Source: Magicicada septendecula
Taxonomy: Eukaryota > Arthropoda > Insecta > Hemiptera > Cicadidae
Reading direction: 5' to 3'
DNA: 64,000 bases
Assembly: GCA_034769895.1 (NCBI GenBank)
Contig: CM068373.1
Coordinates: forward strand, 435,469,080-435,533,079
Below, one piece after another: positions 11,853 to 24,033 of the stretch. Each line of letters starts with the position of its first letter. Position 1 is the stretch's first letter. The position numbers and the translations under genes were made by a program. Under the pieces are notes generated by a model, which was not told where the DNA came from, did no database searches, and was given only the letters and a program-made list of their open reading frames with translations.

Positions 11853-14825
11853 ACTACATAGAACTTCTAGACAGCTACGAGGGACAAGAAAGAAGAGGAC
11901 GAGGAACTAGACAAGAAGACGAAGGGACAGCACATGCAGCTACATCCAGCCGTATATCATCACGACTAGAGGTCCACGTCAGAACTCAGCATCCAGGAGA
12001 CGGAGCGAGGAATTCAACGACGCAGAGACAGAGGAGCTGATACCGAAGAGGATCAACAAACTCGAGAGTCCAGATGACGGTAACAACAAAGTTAAATGGG
12101 TACAGAAAAATGCAGGTGAAGTCGAACATTTATTTAATATTATAAATGACCCTGAAGTCTATCGCCAAAAGCTCTAGTTTCCATATTCAAGTTTACAAGA
12201 ACGTTAATATATTTTTAGATTTGAATAATGAATAAATAATTGTTCAAAATATAATTGAGTATAACTGTAGTAATCTCTTAAATAAATGGTCAAGCAAGAA
12301 CCATATTATTTTATTATATTTTGTAATTGATTAAATGAGTAATTTTAAATATGAGAATTACATAATTAGAAGATTGTTAATTAATTGAGACATTAAAAAT
12401 ATAATCAATTAACGTAATAAATGTTCTCTATTAATATTTTAATAAATATTTTAATTAATTGAAAGTTTTATTTAAGTGGTATATATTGAAAACCACGCTT
12501 GTAAAGACAAGATCAATATTTAAATGTTATACGTATTAATCACGTTCCTATAATATTTATATGTGTTATATGTATATGTCTGTGTACTATTTCAGGTCAT
12601 ATATAATTTGTGTATGTGTATACTATGTCTTAGAAATTTAAGAAATAAGAGTTAAACACATTATGAGTACATTATATTCAGATTGAATATAAGGGGTCAT
12701 ATAATAAGTAACCCGCATTAAACATTTAAATAACATGAGAATTTGAATTTAATTTTTGAATAAATCAAATGAATATACTTTTCTTAAAACAGGCGTACTA
12801 ATTTCACAACCAGTACTAAATCCTCTGTACTCTTTACTTGTAAATTAAAACTTATAACGTCATTCACGTGCTTATCCACACTCAACCAACGACCAAAGCC
12901 TGCGACCCAGCCGGGGAACATCAAGGTAAATACTGCTGAAGAAGAGTATACCTCCGAGACGTGGGTAAGCGGGCGCATATGAGTAAGAGCGTATGTGTAA
13001 AAGTAAGTGTATAAAAATAACGTTGTAATATATATTGCGACAATACAAGCATATGCTGTAATGTGCATGTATTAAATAAAATAAATATTTAGATTAATTT
13101 TAGTAATAGATAATAGACAAGCAGGTGTGAAGTAGAAAGCTGAATTAGACGCAGGAATGAACATGCATGATCACGCGATTATTGCTGAGAGAGTGTACAG
13201 TACTAAATAGTGTGTGTGCGTGGAGCCTGTTCAAGCCTGCAAGTTTGCAATCTCACCCCAAATAGATACTAAATTATAGTTTTTATTTAATTATAAGTAA
13301 ACAGTAAACGTTAGAAAGATTGCAAAGACTTCTAAATATGCATAAAAATCAGACACATGTGCAGTGCGAAAATGGTGTGCTTATGACGTTCAGTGCGAAT
13401 TCTGTGCGATTTTAAGAGCATAGTAATTACACTAATGATGCGATCATTATGGTAATTACATATAATATGTGTAATTAAATCAGACAATGCTAGATCACTT
13501 TGAAATAAGCATTAGACATTGCAATTGGCAGAAATGTGCGAATATGTGAAATTGGACAGTAGTGGGGGAACTGACGCCACGGAAAGTTTCTGACCTGCAG
13601 AGTTCTGAGCCGACAGGTGTGGTTTTTTTGGTGAATATGAATACGGCCCCAGGAGAGCCAATTTTACTCTTCAATCAGTCTTCAGTTGCGGCGGTAAGCT
13701 CTGTCCGTACGAGATTTTTGTTTATAAACTGTAAAGTAGAATGGACAATACGTTAATTCAAGTAATCAAAAACAGTAACTCTTAGTTTGATTATTTTTAA
13801 CTACAATTATCGAACTTGTACCACCAGTCTACAACCACAAACATCAACACTCTAGACAACTGGCGAGGGTACATCAAGCAGAGGAACGATATGCAGAGCA
13901 ATAGAGGCGGTTACTAGAACAACAGCAGCTGATGCAGAGCAACATATCATTCCATTCTACAGCCATCAGATGGGACCATGAAGGACGAGTGACTGGAGGA
14001 CGACAAGTGGAACCGGAAAACGTGCGAGGAAATCCAGTAGAAGAGGACCTACAGATCACCGGAGGACATGAGTACAATCTGCAGAATTGAGGTGACAAAT
14101 AATCAATATATAATTTGCAATTGAAAGAATAAAGACATTGAAAAGACATTTTTACAATTTAAAATTAAAGAGCATTTATGTCAAATGTAGATAGAGATAA
14201 GAGAATGTAATTTAACTTTAGTAAGAATTTTCTTTAATGATGAACAATTAACTTAAAGTTAATTTAAATAATTGCTTGGATGATTAACAATTGCTTTAAT
14301 AATTTTAAATTTCATTTAAAGCGTGTAAAGTAATCAGTGAGTAATATTACACGAAATGTATAAAGTAACGTAGTTGGAAGTATAGAAGAAGACTAACGAT
14401 TCAATTAGTCAATTTAAAATTTTATAAAGCATTAAGATGTATGCCATGCATAGAGTAACGATGTAAATAAGAACAAATATATAAAGCACACAGTCAGACT
14501 GAGCGGTCGAGAATTTATAGTGTAACAAAGAAATGTTTAACATAGACTTTTGCTAATATAAGATATAAGACTTATTTTATGATGAATGTACTGCAACAAA
14601 GAAACGTTGAAACAAATAATAATGAATATTTTATGGCGAAGTAAATGCTATTTTAAAAACACTTATGATTTCTTTTGAATAAATTAATGAAGACATGTTA
14701 CAATTAAAAAAACGACTACCCTTATTACGATTACACCCAAACCCCAGTAATTGGTACATACTAACAGTAATGTTAGATACATGTTGACACAGCACAAATT
14801 AATTTACATTTGTTGTGTTACATTT

Positions 14826-14850
14826 TGGCGTCCCATGAACATGGGGCTCC
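14826..14850 (+). other. Primer-binding-site-like sequence after an LTR-type end
   Basis: TGTGTTACA followed a few bases later by TGGCGTCCCATGAACATGGG resembles the LTR/PBS junction of the other retroelements in this window (…GTTACA, AT-rich spacer, TGGCG…). It is probably the remnant of another LTR element whose internal region is lost. Confidence 0.45.
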
Positions 14851-14973
14851 TCAAACACAAATAAATTTGTATTTGCAACCTGTATACACAAAATATGATA
14901 TGTTACAATATATATATATATATTTACATAATTATACAAAATAATCTTTTTTCTCTCTTTTGCAGCCTTGAAG

Positions 14974-14975
<2 letters not shown>

Positions 14976-15041
<66 letters not shown>
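14976..15041. repeat. (CT)n microsatellite, about 66 bp
   Basis: Pure CT dinucleotide repeat. Apparent Leu-Ser or Glu-Arg frames across it are artefacts of the repeat. Short (TA)n tracts lie on either side (14911-14923 and 15136-15158), followed by AATAAT-type repeats. Confidence 0.95.
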
Positions 15042-15044
<3 letters not shown>

Positions 15045-15261
15045 ATTAACAAAATAATAATTGCATTTACTACTACCAAAACAAGCTTTAAGCTCTCTCT
15101 TTATACACATGTTTTAATAATACAATATATCACCTTATATATATATATATATATATAATAACAATAATAATAATAACAATAATAATAATAAATGTGTATA
15201 TGTAATTAATAACATACAATATTACAATGTTGATGTGTAGTATGTCAATAATAACATACTA

Positions 15262-15600
15262 AAATGTAGACACACATCAAATGATAATTACTAAATACAT
15301 GACTAAAATGGTACACCAAAACCTTGAATTAAACTCTTTTTGGTATTTTAGATAATAACAGATGTAACAACGGTTATAAAGCGGACATCCAGTGGAATTA
15401 TGCCTTAACCAATTATATTTCTTTTCGAGAGTGACACAGCGCGTATTACTAAAATCATAAATCATATAGTATGTCTCCTTAATCAGCAATTACGAAATCA
15501 TTCTTTTGTATATGTTCAGTATTACAATAAGTAAGCGGTGTTGTGAACAGTGTGAAAAATTGATTACTAATATTATTATAAAAATAAAACACTCGTTCTT
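15262..15600 (-). pseudogene. Degenerate second copy of the left-gene exon 2
   Basis: Read on the minus strand, this segment matches the C-terminal exon of the gene at 15946-16425, sharing the block TGCPLYNRCYICYYLKYQ against SGCPLRNRCHVCCYLRYQ and the preceding IYD/MYN…KKY.W.RH block. The start of the match, around 15500-15600, is frameshifted and carries stops. The two copies are direct repeats about 645 bp apart. Function unknown. Confidence 0.7.
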
Positions 15601-15945
15601 CAGAGTGTAAATTCTCTCCACTCACAACTCAGAATGTTACAGTGGTTACCATATGGTGGTGAACGACATACATCTCCCTCGCATTCGCACAAACACATAA
15701 CATCGAAACAAGGTTTCTGTAACTATGAGAGAAATCTTTTTAAAATTAAATTAAATTAATAATTACACCCCAAACTTTAATTAACACATTACTAACGATT
15801 GTTTATCTCAACTTTCTATGTTATAAACCACACACGTTTCAATAATTCAAAACAGAATATAATTTCCTACAAGACACACTTATAATAATAATACTTGATC
15901 AAATACAAAAGTATGTAGACACATCAAATGATAGTTAGTGTGGTA
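15601..15945. other. Spacer between the two exon copies
   Basis: AT-rich DNA without a supported feature; it may be part of the duplicated unit. Confidence 0.4.
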
Positions 15946-16971
15946 TTAAAAAAAAAACATGTATTCTGAATTAAAGTAATTTTGGTATCTTAGATAACAA
16001 CAGACGTGACAACGGTTACGAAGTGGACATCCGCTAGAGTCATGCCTTGACCACTCATATTTTTTTACCAGCGAGGTATACGCTATACCAGTAAAATTAT
16101 ACATCATATAGTATATCTGATTAAACAGCTTTGTTTTAGCAATTAGCAAATCTTTTATTTGAAGACATTCAATATTATGATTGTTACAATAACTAATTAG
16201 TGTTTTGAAGAGTGTGAAAAATTTGTTACGAATAAATACTTTCATTTTGTTAATCTTTTTTTCGTTTCGTATTGATATCCATCTACTCACTGTACTACGA
16301 CTATTTCTAAAATTATAATCAAATTTAATCATGTCACATTGGCAATATAATCTTTTAATACCATGTATTTCTCTGTTTAAAATTTTTTTTACAATATTAC
16401 CTCTAAGCGATAGCTTGCTCTTTCTCTGTAAATGAAGAAAATGAAACAGTTAATTAAAAAAAACTCAAAAAAGGAGAGAAATCTACTTCAACAATTATAA
16501 AAACATTATTAATATTATTATTATTATTATTGATTGGTCCTGTTGTCGTTTATTTTGTCTGGAAATAAAGAGAACAAAATTAATACATAACCACTTCTGT
16601 ATAAGTAAATATTAGAAGTACTGAAATATCATACTCACATAATCAATGTCCAACTGGACGCTCACTTTTTCATTTGCCAGCGGAGTGTGGGACGTTACAC
16701 GTAGAGACAGCACGCACGGCTTCACCGATTGCAGCTGGTCCTCGGTGAACACATCGTTCCATCTTTTCGGGAGGTAGACATAAAATCGCTTTTCCTCCGG
16801 CTGCGGACAGGCTCCGACGTCTTCGAGGTCCACCACTACCGACTCTCCGAATTTCGTTTGCACGAATTTCATCACTAGGATGTGATAGTTTATGTTGAAC
16901 GAGAGACTGGTTAAGTCTATTTTCGGTAAAAATTTTGGTACAGCTTTCGCGTTGGAGACGATTCCTTCCAT
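15946..16971 (-). CDS. Polinton left-end gene, two exons, intact; function unknown
   Basis: The gene runs leftward, divergent from all other genes of the element. Exon 1 is 16971-16639, starting at an ATG (MEGIVSNAKAVPKFLPKIDL) and carrying a compact block with FGESVVVDLED and VYLPKRW, which resembles a small protein often seen at one end of insect Polintons. A GTGAGT donor follows at 16638 and a TTTACAG acceptor ends at 16426; exon 2 (16425-15946) joins in phase 0. Exon 2 encodes a basic region and a C-terminal Cys motif (SGCPLRNRCHVCC). Predicted length is about 270 residues with no internal stop, unlike its broken neighbours. The splice model is my inference. A nucleic-acid-binding role is possible but unproven. 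Confidence 0.65.
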
Positions 16972-17721
16972 GGTGAGTACTGGTGGCTGCACAGGGAAAC
17001 TCTGGCGTATTTATTCTGTCTCCCCGTTCCGTCACGGCTACAAAAACGTTAACCCCCACTCCCACCCAACCCCACCCGAACATCTGCTTGGTGTTCGGTC
17101 ACGACCGGACGACGACACCGCGGTCACAGTCACCGGCTACGAATGCGACAACCTAGCCCCCCCATCCCGCACCCATCACCGGCGACAACGTGAAGCCACC
17201 CCGCACCGCCTATCTTTCGCTCCGCATCCCGCACTCCATCATCAAACGCGTCGCCTACCTGTCGCTTTGCACCCCGCACCGTCTAAACCTGTCGCTCCAC
17301 ACTCCGCACCGCCTACTTCACCACGACTGCAACGATTCGTTTACCTTTCGCTCCGCACCCCGCACCGCCTACTTTACCTGCAAATACATCGCCTACCTGT
17401 CGCTCCGCACCGCTTACTTCACCGTGAATACAACGTCCGGTGGCCTCGGGTTACCACCCCGCACCCCAACCCACACCATCACCCACACCCCCGCTCCTCG
17501 CGAGGCGACTCTACGAGCGCGCTTCGTTCAAGGTCGCGGCTACAGCGTCAACCTGCAAGCCAACGGCCGGTCACCGGCGGTCGTGGACTCCACTCCCCGC
17601 CCGCACGAATATAGCGTACAATCGTTCCGGACCATCTCGCAGTGCGCGAACGAACGTTGCAGAGCGAGCACAATGGAACAGCGTGCGATCAAAGGTAATG
17701 TTATGTCATAAAGTTAACATT
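16972..17721. other. GC-rich divergent intergenic region
   Basis: This stretch between the leftward gene and PolB is far richer in G+C and CpG than its surroundings. Long overlapping open frames in it come from base composition, not coding. It probably holds the divergent promoters. A short ATG frame at 17672 ends at a GTAATG that could be a splice donor. Confidence 0.5.
17190..17430. repeat. GC-rich imperfect minisatellite
   Basis: The words CGCCTACCTGTCGCTCCGCA and CCCCGCACCG recur about six times with variable spacers. The repeat sits in the divergent intergenic region of the Polinton. Confidence 0.7.
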
Positions 17722-20700
17722 ATGTTTTCTTTCTCACAAAATACTTTTGACATACACACACTGTTACCACAATATAAAGACACAATTATCGACAGAATAT
17801 GTAGAGAAGCCGCCGCGTTAAATAACAACATTAAATTGTATTTAGCCGCACGCGTCTCTTTAAGAAAGTTTATTGAAAGTGAAAGCGTTTCTTGCACGGC
17901 ATTATTTAGATCTCGAACAGAACGAAAATCACTTGTTGACGACATCGATGAACAGTATTCTACAAGCTGTGAGAAAATAATCGAGAGCGTTGAAAATTTT
18001 ACACGTAACGGTAGCGGCTGGGTGCAGAACGGTGTCGAGATGCTGGAATTAAATGTAACAAAATATAATCCGCTTGTAGCATCGAGTTTTCTACCGACGC
18101 CATTGAAATTACTTAGAACTAAAGGAATTGTAAATGTAAAAAATATATACGACGAAAAGTGTTTCTTGTGGTTCGTGCTGGCCGCTGTACACCTGATCGC
18201 CAGTAACCCTCATCGCGTTAGCCGTTACTTACCGTACGAGAACGAACTGAACATGAACGGTATTACGTACCCAGTGGAAGTAAATAAAATTACGCGGTTC
18301 GAGAAACTAAATGAAAACATATCGGTCAATGTAATTGGATACGAAAACGAGATATACCCTATACGTATCACTGAACATCGCGGTAGAAACAATCACGTGA
18401 ATCTTCTTTTATTGCCTACGCCGATAACTCTACGCACTATTGTCTGATAAGAAACCTTTCGCGTGTTCTTTCAACATTGACAAAACGTCACGGCGCATCG
18501 GTGTGTTGCAACTATTGTTTACATAGATTTGCAGACAATAGAAATATGAACGCGGCCCAACAACGGTGTAAAGAACACGAGGTACACTGTTCAAAGTTCA
18601 GTGCACAAAAAGTAAAACTTCCTGTGGAAGAGGATAAATGGATGTATTTTAAAATTTTTACGTTGTGTCACCGGGTACCGTATACAGTATACTCTGATTT
18701 TGAATCGTTTGTCATACCTATCCAGAAAACGACGGGTAACCAGTCGGAGAACGTGGCACACCATGTACCGGCTAGTTTCTGCTACCTAATAGTAGATTGG
18801 ACGGGGAAAGCTGTCAACGAACCGGTACTTTACCGCGGTAAGGACGTGATAGACACGTTTCTGAGTATGCAATTAGCGGACGTTGAAGGATTAGATACAA
18901 ATTTTAATAAACCCATTATTATGACGGTGGAGGACGAACGTGGATTTCAGGACGCTACACAGTGTCATCTGTGCAAGAAACCTATATCAGATGAGAAGGT
19001 TTGCAACCACTGTCATATAACGGGACAGTACTTGGGTGCAGCACATAATGCTTGCAAAATAAATTTTAAAGTACCTACACACGTGCCGGTATTCTTTCAT
19101 AATTTGAGCGGGTACGACAGTCATCATCATCTGATTCAAGGTTCGGAAAGTACAAATATGAAGAACTAAAATGCACAGCCACTAGCAGTACACGTTACAT
19201 CTCGGTGTCACTAGACCCGCTCCGCTTTCTCGATTCGCTTCGCTTTATGAACGAGTCTCTAGAAAAGCTCGTCTCTAAACTTTCGACAGATAAATTTAAA
19301 ATACTTCGTCAGTTTCACACAAACAATATAGACCGCCTACTACGTAAAGGCGTCTATCCCTAAAAATACGTCACGGACGAAACAAAATTTAACGATATGC
19401 AATTACCAGATAGTAAATATTTTTACAATGGGTTGACAGATACAGCCGTAGCGGAAGAGGATTACGCGCACGCACAAGCGGTTTGGTCAGCTTTCAACAT
19501 GCGGTCGTTCGGGGAGTATCACGATCTATATTTAAAAACTGACGTTCTTTTGTTGGCTGATGTTTTTGAAAACTTTCGGAACATGAGCATTCAGTACTAT
19601 GACGTCGATCCCTGCAACGTGTTCACCGCCGTCGGTTTAGCGTGGAACGCGATGTTGAAGATGACGGGGGTATACTTGGAGTTACTGACCGACCCTGACC
19701 AACACATATACGTCGAGAATACAATCAAAGGTGGCTGTGCGATGGTGTCTAATCGATACGCAAAAGCCAACAACCCGTATGTACCGGACTATGACGCTAC
19801 TAAACCCCATAACTACATCTTGTGTCTCGACTGTACCAACTTATAAGGGACGGCTATTACACAACCTTTACCCATATCCGGTTTTCGTTGGTTACAGAGT
19901 GACGAGATCGATGCGCTAGACGTGCGTTAGGTGACAACGACGTGACCGGTTACATCCTTGAAGTAGATCTTAAATATCCTGAAAACCTACACGACTTACA
20001 CAGTGACTATCCTTTAGCACCCGAAAAGCGTACTATCACGAATGATATGCTCTCCCCGTACTCTTATCGTATGAAGTTGTTGAAAGATTTCGTTTGTTCT
20101 AACGGAAAAGTAGAGAAACTAGTAACCACACTAAAGGACAATAAGAAATATACCGTTCATTACAGAACCCTACAACTCTACCTTAAACTAGGTACGGAAT
20201 TGACAGCAATTCACCGGGTGTTGTCGTTTAATCAATCGCCTTGGTTGAAACCTTTCATCGAGTTCAACACGGCAAGGCGAAAGAAAGCAAAAAATACCTT
20301 TGAAAAAACTTTTTTAAATTAATGAATAACGCACCGTACGGGAACTCGTTGGAAAACGTACGGAAACGGATAGATTTTAAATTAGTCACGAACGAAAGAA
20401 AATTACTCAAACTGACAGCTAACCCCAAACTACAACATTTCTTTATCTACAATGAGGATCTGGTTGGTGTAACGATGAAGAAGGAATCCATAACACTGAA
20501 TCGTCCACTGTACGTAGGCTTTTCTGTACTAGACATTAATAAGCTAATTATGTATCGGTTTCATTACGGTTTCACGGTAAGCACTAATGGATCGCGCGCG
20601 CGTTTATGCATGACTGACACCGATTCTCTCTTGTATGACATACAGACTGATGACGTGTACAATGACATGGCACAACGTCTTGACCTGTTTGACACCTCCG

Positions 20701-21163
20701 AGTACCCAACGACGACGCATCTCTGCTACAGTTTGACAAATATGAAGAAGTTGGGTACTTTCAAAGATGAAACAAAGGTGGTACCGATACGCGAATTTGT
20801 TGGATTAAGAGCAAAGTGTTACTCCATCGTTACGCTACCCGATAACGAGAAAAAGGTAGCAAAAGTGTGCTACGGTCAGCTATAGCTAATCAATTAAAAC
20901 ACAAGCTGTACAGGAAAGGTGTGAAGACCAGATCACAAACTTATACTACGGCGCAGACTACCCAGAGTGAAAAACATAACCTATATACGAGAACGGTTAC
21001 AAAATTGTCGCTGTCACCGTATGACGATAAAAGATATATTTTGGAGGACAGAGAAAGGACACTTGCGTACGGGCATTATAAAATTTTAGAACTCTGTCAG
21101 CCCAAACGCGATATTATCCAACAAGCGCGAAAATTCTTTATAACGTTCGCGTCCGGAACATGA
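17722..21163 (+). pseudogene. polB: Polinton protein-primed DNA polymerase B
   Basis: A family B polymerase that would replicate the element from terminal-protein-primed ends. The first ATG in the N-terminal frame used is at 17722. Seen in order: an N-terminal domain with GSGWVQNGVEMLELNVTKYN; a Cys/His finger (CCNYC…H…C, about 18505-18595); the 3'-5' exonuclease motif YSDFES (about 18690) and Exo II NLSGYDSH (about 19110); motif A LDCTNLY (about 19830); a motif B-like NNAPYGNSLENVRKR (20325-20370); and catalytic motif C MTDTDSLLY (about 20610-20635). At least five frameshifts (near 18425, 19150, 19840, 20310, 20870) and an in-frame TAA near 19361 break it. All key motifs remain readable, so decay came after loss of constraint. 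Confidence 0.9.
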
Positions 21164-21276
21164 CACTATAACACCCGATTACGTGAGCGACACACTGTCA
21201 GTAGTGATGGTGAAGTCGGTGAGGTTCAGTGAAGACGTAACGGTATATCTCGTACCAAATTTTTGCGATTCGCGTT

Positions 21277-22218
21277 TTGGGTCGCGATATGGAAAACGTA
21301 CGCAAAACAATTGTAAGGGAACTGCACCGACCGGTGAGAAGGAACTTCCTCAGACGTGCGGTGGAGGTGAAGGGGTTACACGATCTGTACCAAACGGATT
21401 TGGTGGAAATGATACCTCATGCCAAGTTGAACAAGGGGTACAAATATCTAATGACTGTAATTAACGCATTTAGCAAGTATGCATATGCGATTCCTTTAAA
21501 AACTAAATCGGGTGTTGAAGTAGCGCAGGCTCTCGAACCAATAATTGTAAAAAATAAAATGAAATACCTGCAAACGGATAACGGGAAAGAATACTTTAAC
21601 AGCACCGTACAAGCTTTACTAAAGAGATTCAACGTCAAACACTATTCAACGTATAGCGAGAAGAAAGCGTCCATCGTGGAGCGATTTAATCGTATTGATA
21701 ATGAACATGTACCGTGCGTTCAGCGAGCAAGGTCATTATCGGTGGTTATCGCTTTTACCCGAACTGGTGGTGGAATACAACGATAGAGTGCACATAACTA
21801 TAGGGATGAAGCCGCGACAAGTCGACGAGAGCAACGAGCGAATAGTGTTGAAACGAATAAGAAAAAATACCGCACCATGGAAAGTGAGCAAGAAACATTA
21901 AAGTTTAAAATAGGTGATCGAGTGCGTATCAGTAAATACAAAATCACATTTGCTAAAGGTTACACACCAAACTGGACGAACGAGATATACACCGTGCACA
22001 GGGTTCAACCGACCGTGCCGGTTACGTACTTGTTGAAAGATCACACAAATGACGTTTTGGAAGGCGGGTTTTACGAACAAGAATTGAGTAAAACCAGCGT
22101 CGGCGATGTGCATCTCGTTGAGAAAATATTACAACGTAAAGGTGATCGCGTGCGAGTGCGGTGGCTCGGCTTTGACGGTAAACATGATTCGTGGATACAT
22201 AAAACAGATCTGATATAA
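21277..22218 (+). pseudogene. Polinton retroviral-type integrase with chromodomain
   Basis: This is an rve-type DDE integrase that would insert the element. Catalytic residues are visible as the Asp in YQTDLVEM (about 21395), the Asp in LQTDNGKEYFN (about 21575) and the Glu in SIVERFNR (about 21680). A frameshift near 21690 leads into PELVVEYNDRVHITIGMKP, and another near 21880 leads into the C-terminal SH3-like part (KFKIGDRVRISKYK) and a chromodomain (DVHLVEKILQRKGDRVRVRW…DSWI, 22096-22200). The chromodomain is typical of Polinton integrases and may guide target choice. The stretch 21164-21276 between PolB and this gene has no supported feature. Confidence 0.85.
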
Positions 22219-22259
22219 TAACGTTACCACAGTATTTAACCAAACGTAAACGAGTTAAG

Positions 22260-22958
22260 ATGAAGATTGAACAACAATCGATAAAGTTGAATGTTAAGAA
22301 CGTAGACTCTACTAAGTACAACGGTGAAGTTGCATATAGTAAACACAGTCCACTGTTTCCGAACACAGTTCGATGAATCGTGTGCAGGGGATCGTGCAGC
22401 GGGAAGTCAAACGTTGCTTTTAATCTGTTATTCGATCCAAACGGACTGCGATTTCAGAACCTATACGTCTTCTCCAAATCGTTGTTTCAACCGAAATACC
22501 ATATGTTGGAAGACGTTTTTAAAGCTCTCGCTGACGAAGGAATGACGTACTTTACGTACAGTGAAAACGATGATGTACCGCCTCCGCACGAAATTACATC
22601 TAATTCAATCATGTTGTTCGACGATGTGGTATGCGAACGACAGAATAACATACGAAAATATTTTGCTATGAGACGGCATAGTGGCGTGGACACTTTGTAC
22701 CTTTGCCAGACGTACAGTCTGGTACCGAAGCAACTGGTGCGTGATAATGCCAATATCTTGGTTTTGTTCAGACAAGATGATCTCAATTTACGCCACGTTT
22801 ACAACGATCACGTTAACACAGACATGAAATACGAAGAGTTCAAAGCGATGTGCGCCGAAGCGTGGAAGGATCGTTACGGATTCTTAGTCATCAGCAAGGA
22901 CTCACCGATAAACGCGGGCAGATACAGAGTGGGTTTCGATCGTTTTATACATAAATAG
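22260..22958 (+). pseudogene. Polinton FtsK/HerA-type DNA-packaging ATPase
   Basis: The product would pump the genome into the capsid. The ATG at 22260 begins a 233-codon frame broken by one TGA at 22374, just before the P-loop. After it come a Walker A motif (RGSCSGKSN, about 22385-22412) and a Walker B strand (SIMLFDDVVCE, about 22605-22635), then a conserved-looking C-terminal half ending FDRF. Length and motif order fit the family. The following gene starts 7 bp downstream. Apart from the single stop it is complete. Confidence 0.85.
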
Positions 22959-22964
22959 AATAGT

Positions 22965-23777
22965 ATGTACGAGAAAGTCATCAGTGTCAAGAGGGATGAC
23001 AAGCAACTGACACAAGAAATCGACGCAATTAGCAACAACATAAGACAAAACAAGTATCGCGCGTTGAAACATAACCTCAGAGAGAGCGATGAAGCGTTAA
23101 CGAGAACGTACAAACCTCTTTTGGAACCGTTAACCCAGATTTCGGAAAAGTTGAATGTCTCCGGTGATAAAATTAAAAAAATAAAATTTGAAGATGAGGA
23201 TACGAAGACAGCTGTCGAGATGACACCACCACCACCACCATCACAAACTCGTTTCCTTAGAACGGAAGTGTTGGCGCAAACGCCTGATGTCGAAACACCG
23301 GACGTGACTCTTGAAGAGTTTTTAGCAACACCCGAAGGTCGACACGAAGCACCAGAATACGTTGAACAGTCTGTCGAAGGTCCGCTCGCGAAGAAATACT
23401 TACTACTCGCGTTATCTGACGATCGAGAAAAGAAGATGGATCACACGTACGGTGTCCGTAACGTTGCAGACAAATGGATGGTGGGCAATTCGGTGTTGGA
23501 GATCAATCAAGACGACAGCTTCTAGATAGCTGGAAAACGATACAGGGGCACACCGGGTCTCTACGAACTTATGTTTATGAAAGAACCCAACAAGAGCGTC
23601 TACGATAAAAACGATTTAGCAGCGTACAAGTCTATCCTGTCGGACACTAACGCACATAAACGTTATCATTTACCCGGTGCTAAAGTAAATACAAACAAAG
23701 GTGTAAAGTACAGAGAGATTATCGCCCGATTGTTCCCGCCGCGCAGCGGACGTGGTATCGATTACGTACAGATTTGA
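22965..23777 (+). pseudogene. Polinton coiled-coil protein of unknown function
   Basis: The ATG at 22965 opens a frame of 271 codons with one in-frame TAG at 23523. The N-terminal third (residues 1-75) is charged and helical and probably coiled coil. A Pro-rich and acidic linker (PPPPPSQ, then repeated TPDVE-like words) follows, and the C-terminal part contains GTPGLYELMFMKEP and a TNAHKRYH block, a pattern I associate with an uncharacterised insect Polinton protein. It lies between the ATPase and the BIR gene, so a structural or assembly role is plausible but inferred. The next reading frame overlaps its stop by 4 bp. Confidence 0.6.
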
Positions 23778-24004
23778 CGCCTGACTTTGAAATCGAAAAC
23801 AGGAGACTGAAAATCTTTACATCATGGCCTGTGCATTTCATTAGTCTGACCGTTATGGTTGCCGGAGGCTTTCATTACACAAATGAATTGGACAGTGTTC
23901 GATGTTCATTTTGCGGTATAGGAATCTTTCGTTGGAAAGAGGGTGACGATCCGATGGTGTTACACACGCGATGGTCACCGTAGTGTCGTTACATAAAACG
24001 GTTA
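23774..24004 (+). pseudogene. BIR (inhibitor-of-apoptosis type) domain, one stop, no ATG
   Basis: The frame contains RLKIFTSWP, AGGFHYTNELD, VRCSFC and a D-D-P…H-x-R-W block: the core of a single BIR zinc domain. Spacing matches the BIR consensus C-x2-C-x16-H-x6-C: Cys44, Cys47 and His64 are present, and a TGT Cys codon falls at the fourth ligand position (23984-23986), directly after a TAG stop at 23981. BIR domains in insect and viral IAPs bind caspases or their antagonists. Here a host-defence role is inferred from family knowledge. No ATG precedes the domain, and the frame begins at the end of the previous gene. No RING domain is seen downstream. Broken as it stands. Confidence 0.8.
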
Positions 24005-24033
24005 GCACATTTTTTGTAACGTGTAGTCGTACG

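Larger units (their letters stand above)
9906..14823. other. Gene-poor stretch with LTR-like fragments
   Basis: No protein-coding frame looks real. A core-promoter-like site (11606-11643), a 29 bp tandem duplication (11795-11852) and a stretch ending in GTTACA before a primer-binding-like sequence (14826) suggest decayed LTR material of one or more retroelements. I could not find matching LTR ends by eye. Confidence 0.4.

Noticed and set aside
14799..15158. Open frames through the CT repeat on both strands
   Set aside because: A pure dinucleotide repeat is open in every frame; the encoded Ser-Leu or Glu-Arg runs are meaningless.
16892..17711. Three long overlapping open frames on the plus strand
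   Set aside because: They arise from GC- and CpG-rich repeats, overlap each other in all frames, and encode Pro/His/Arg-rich sequence without domain features.
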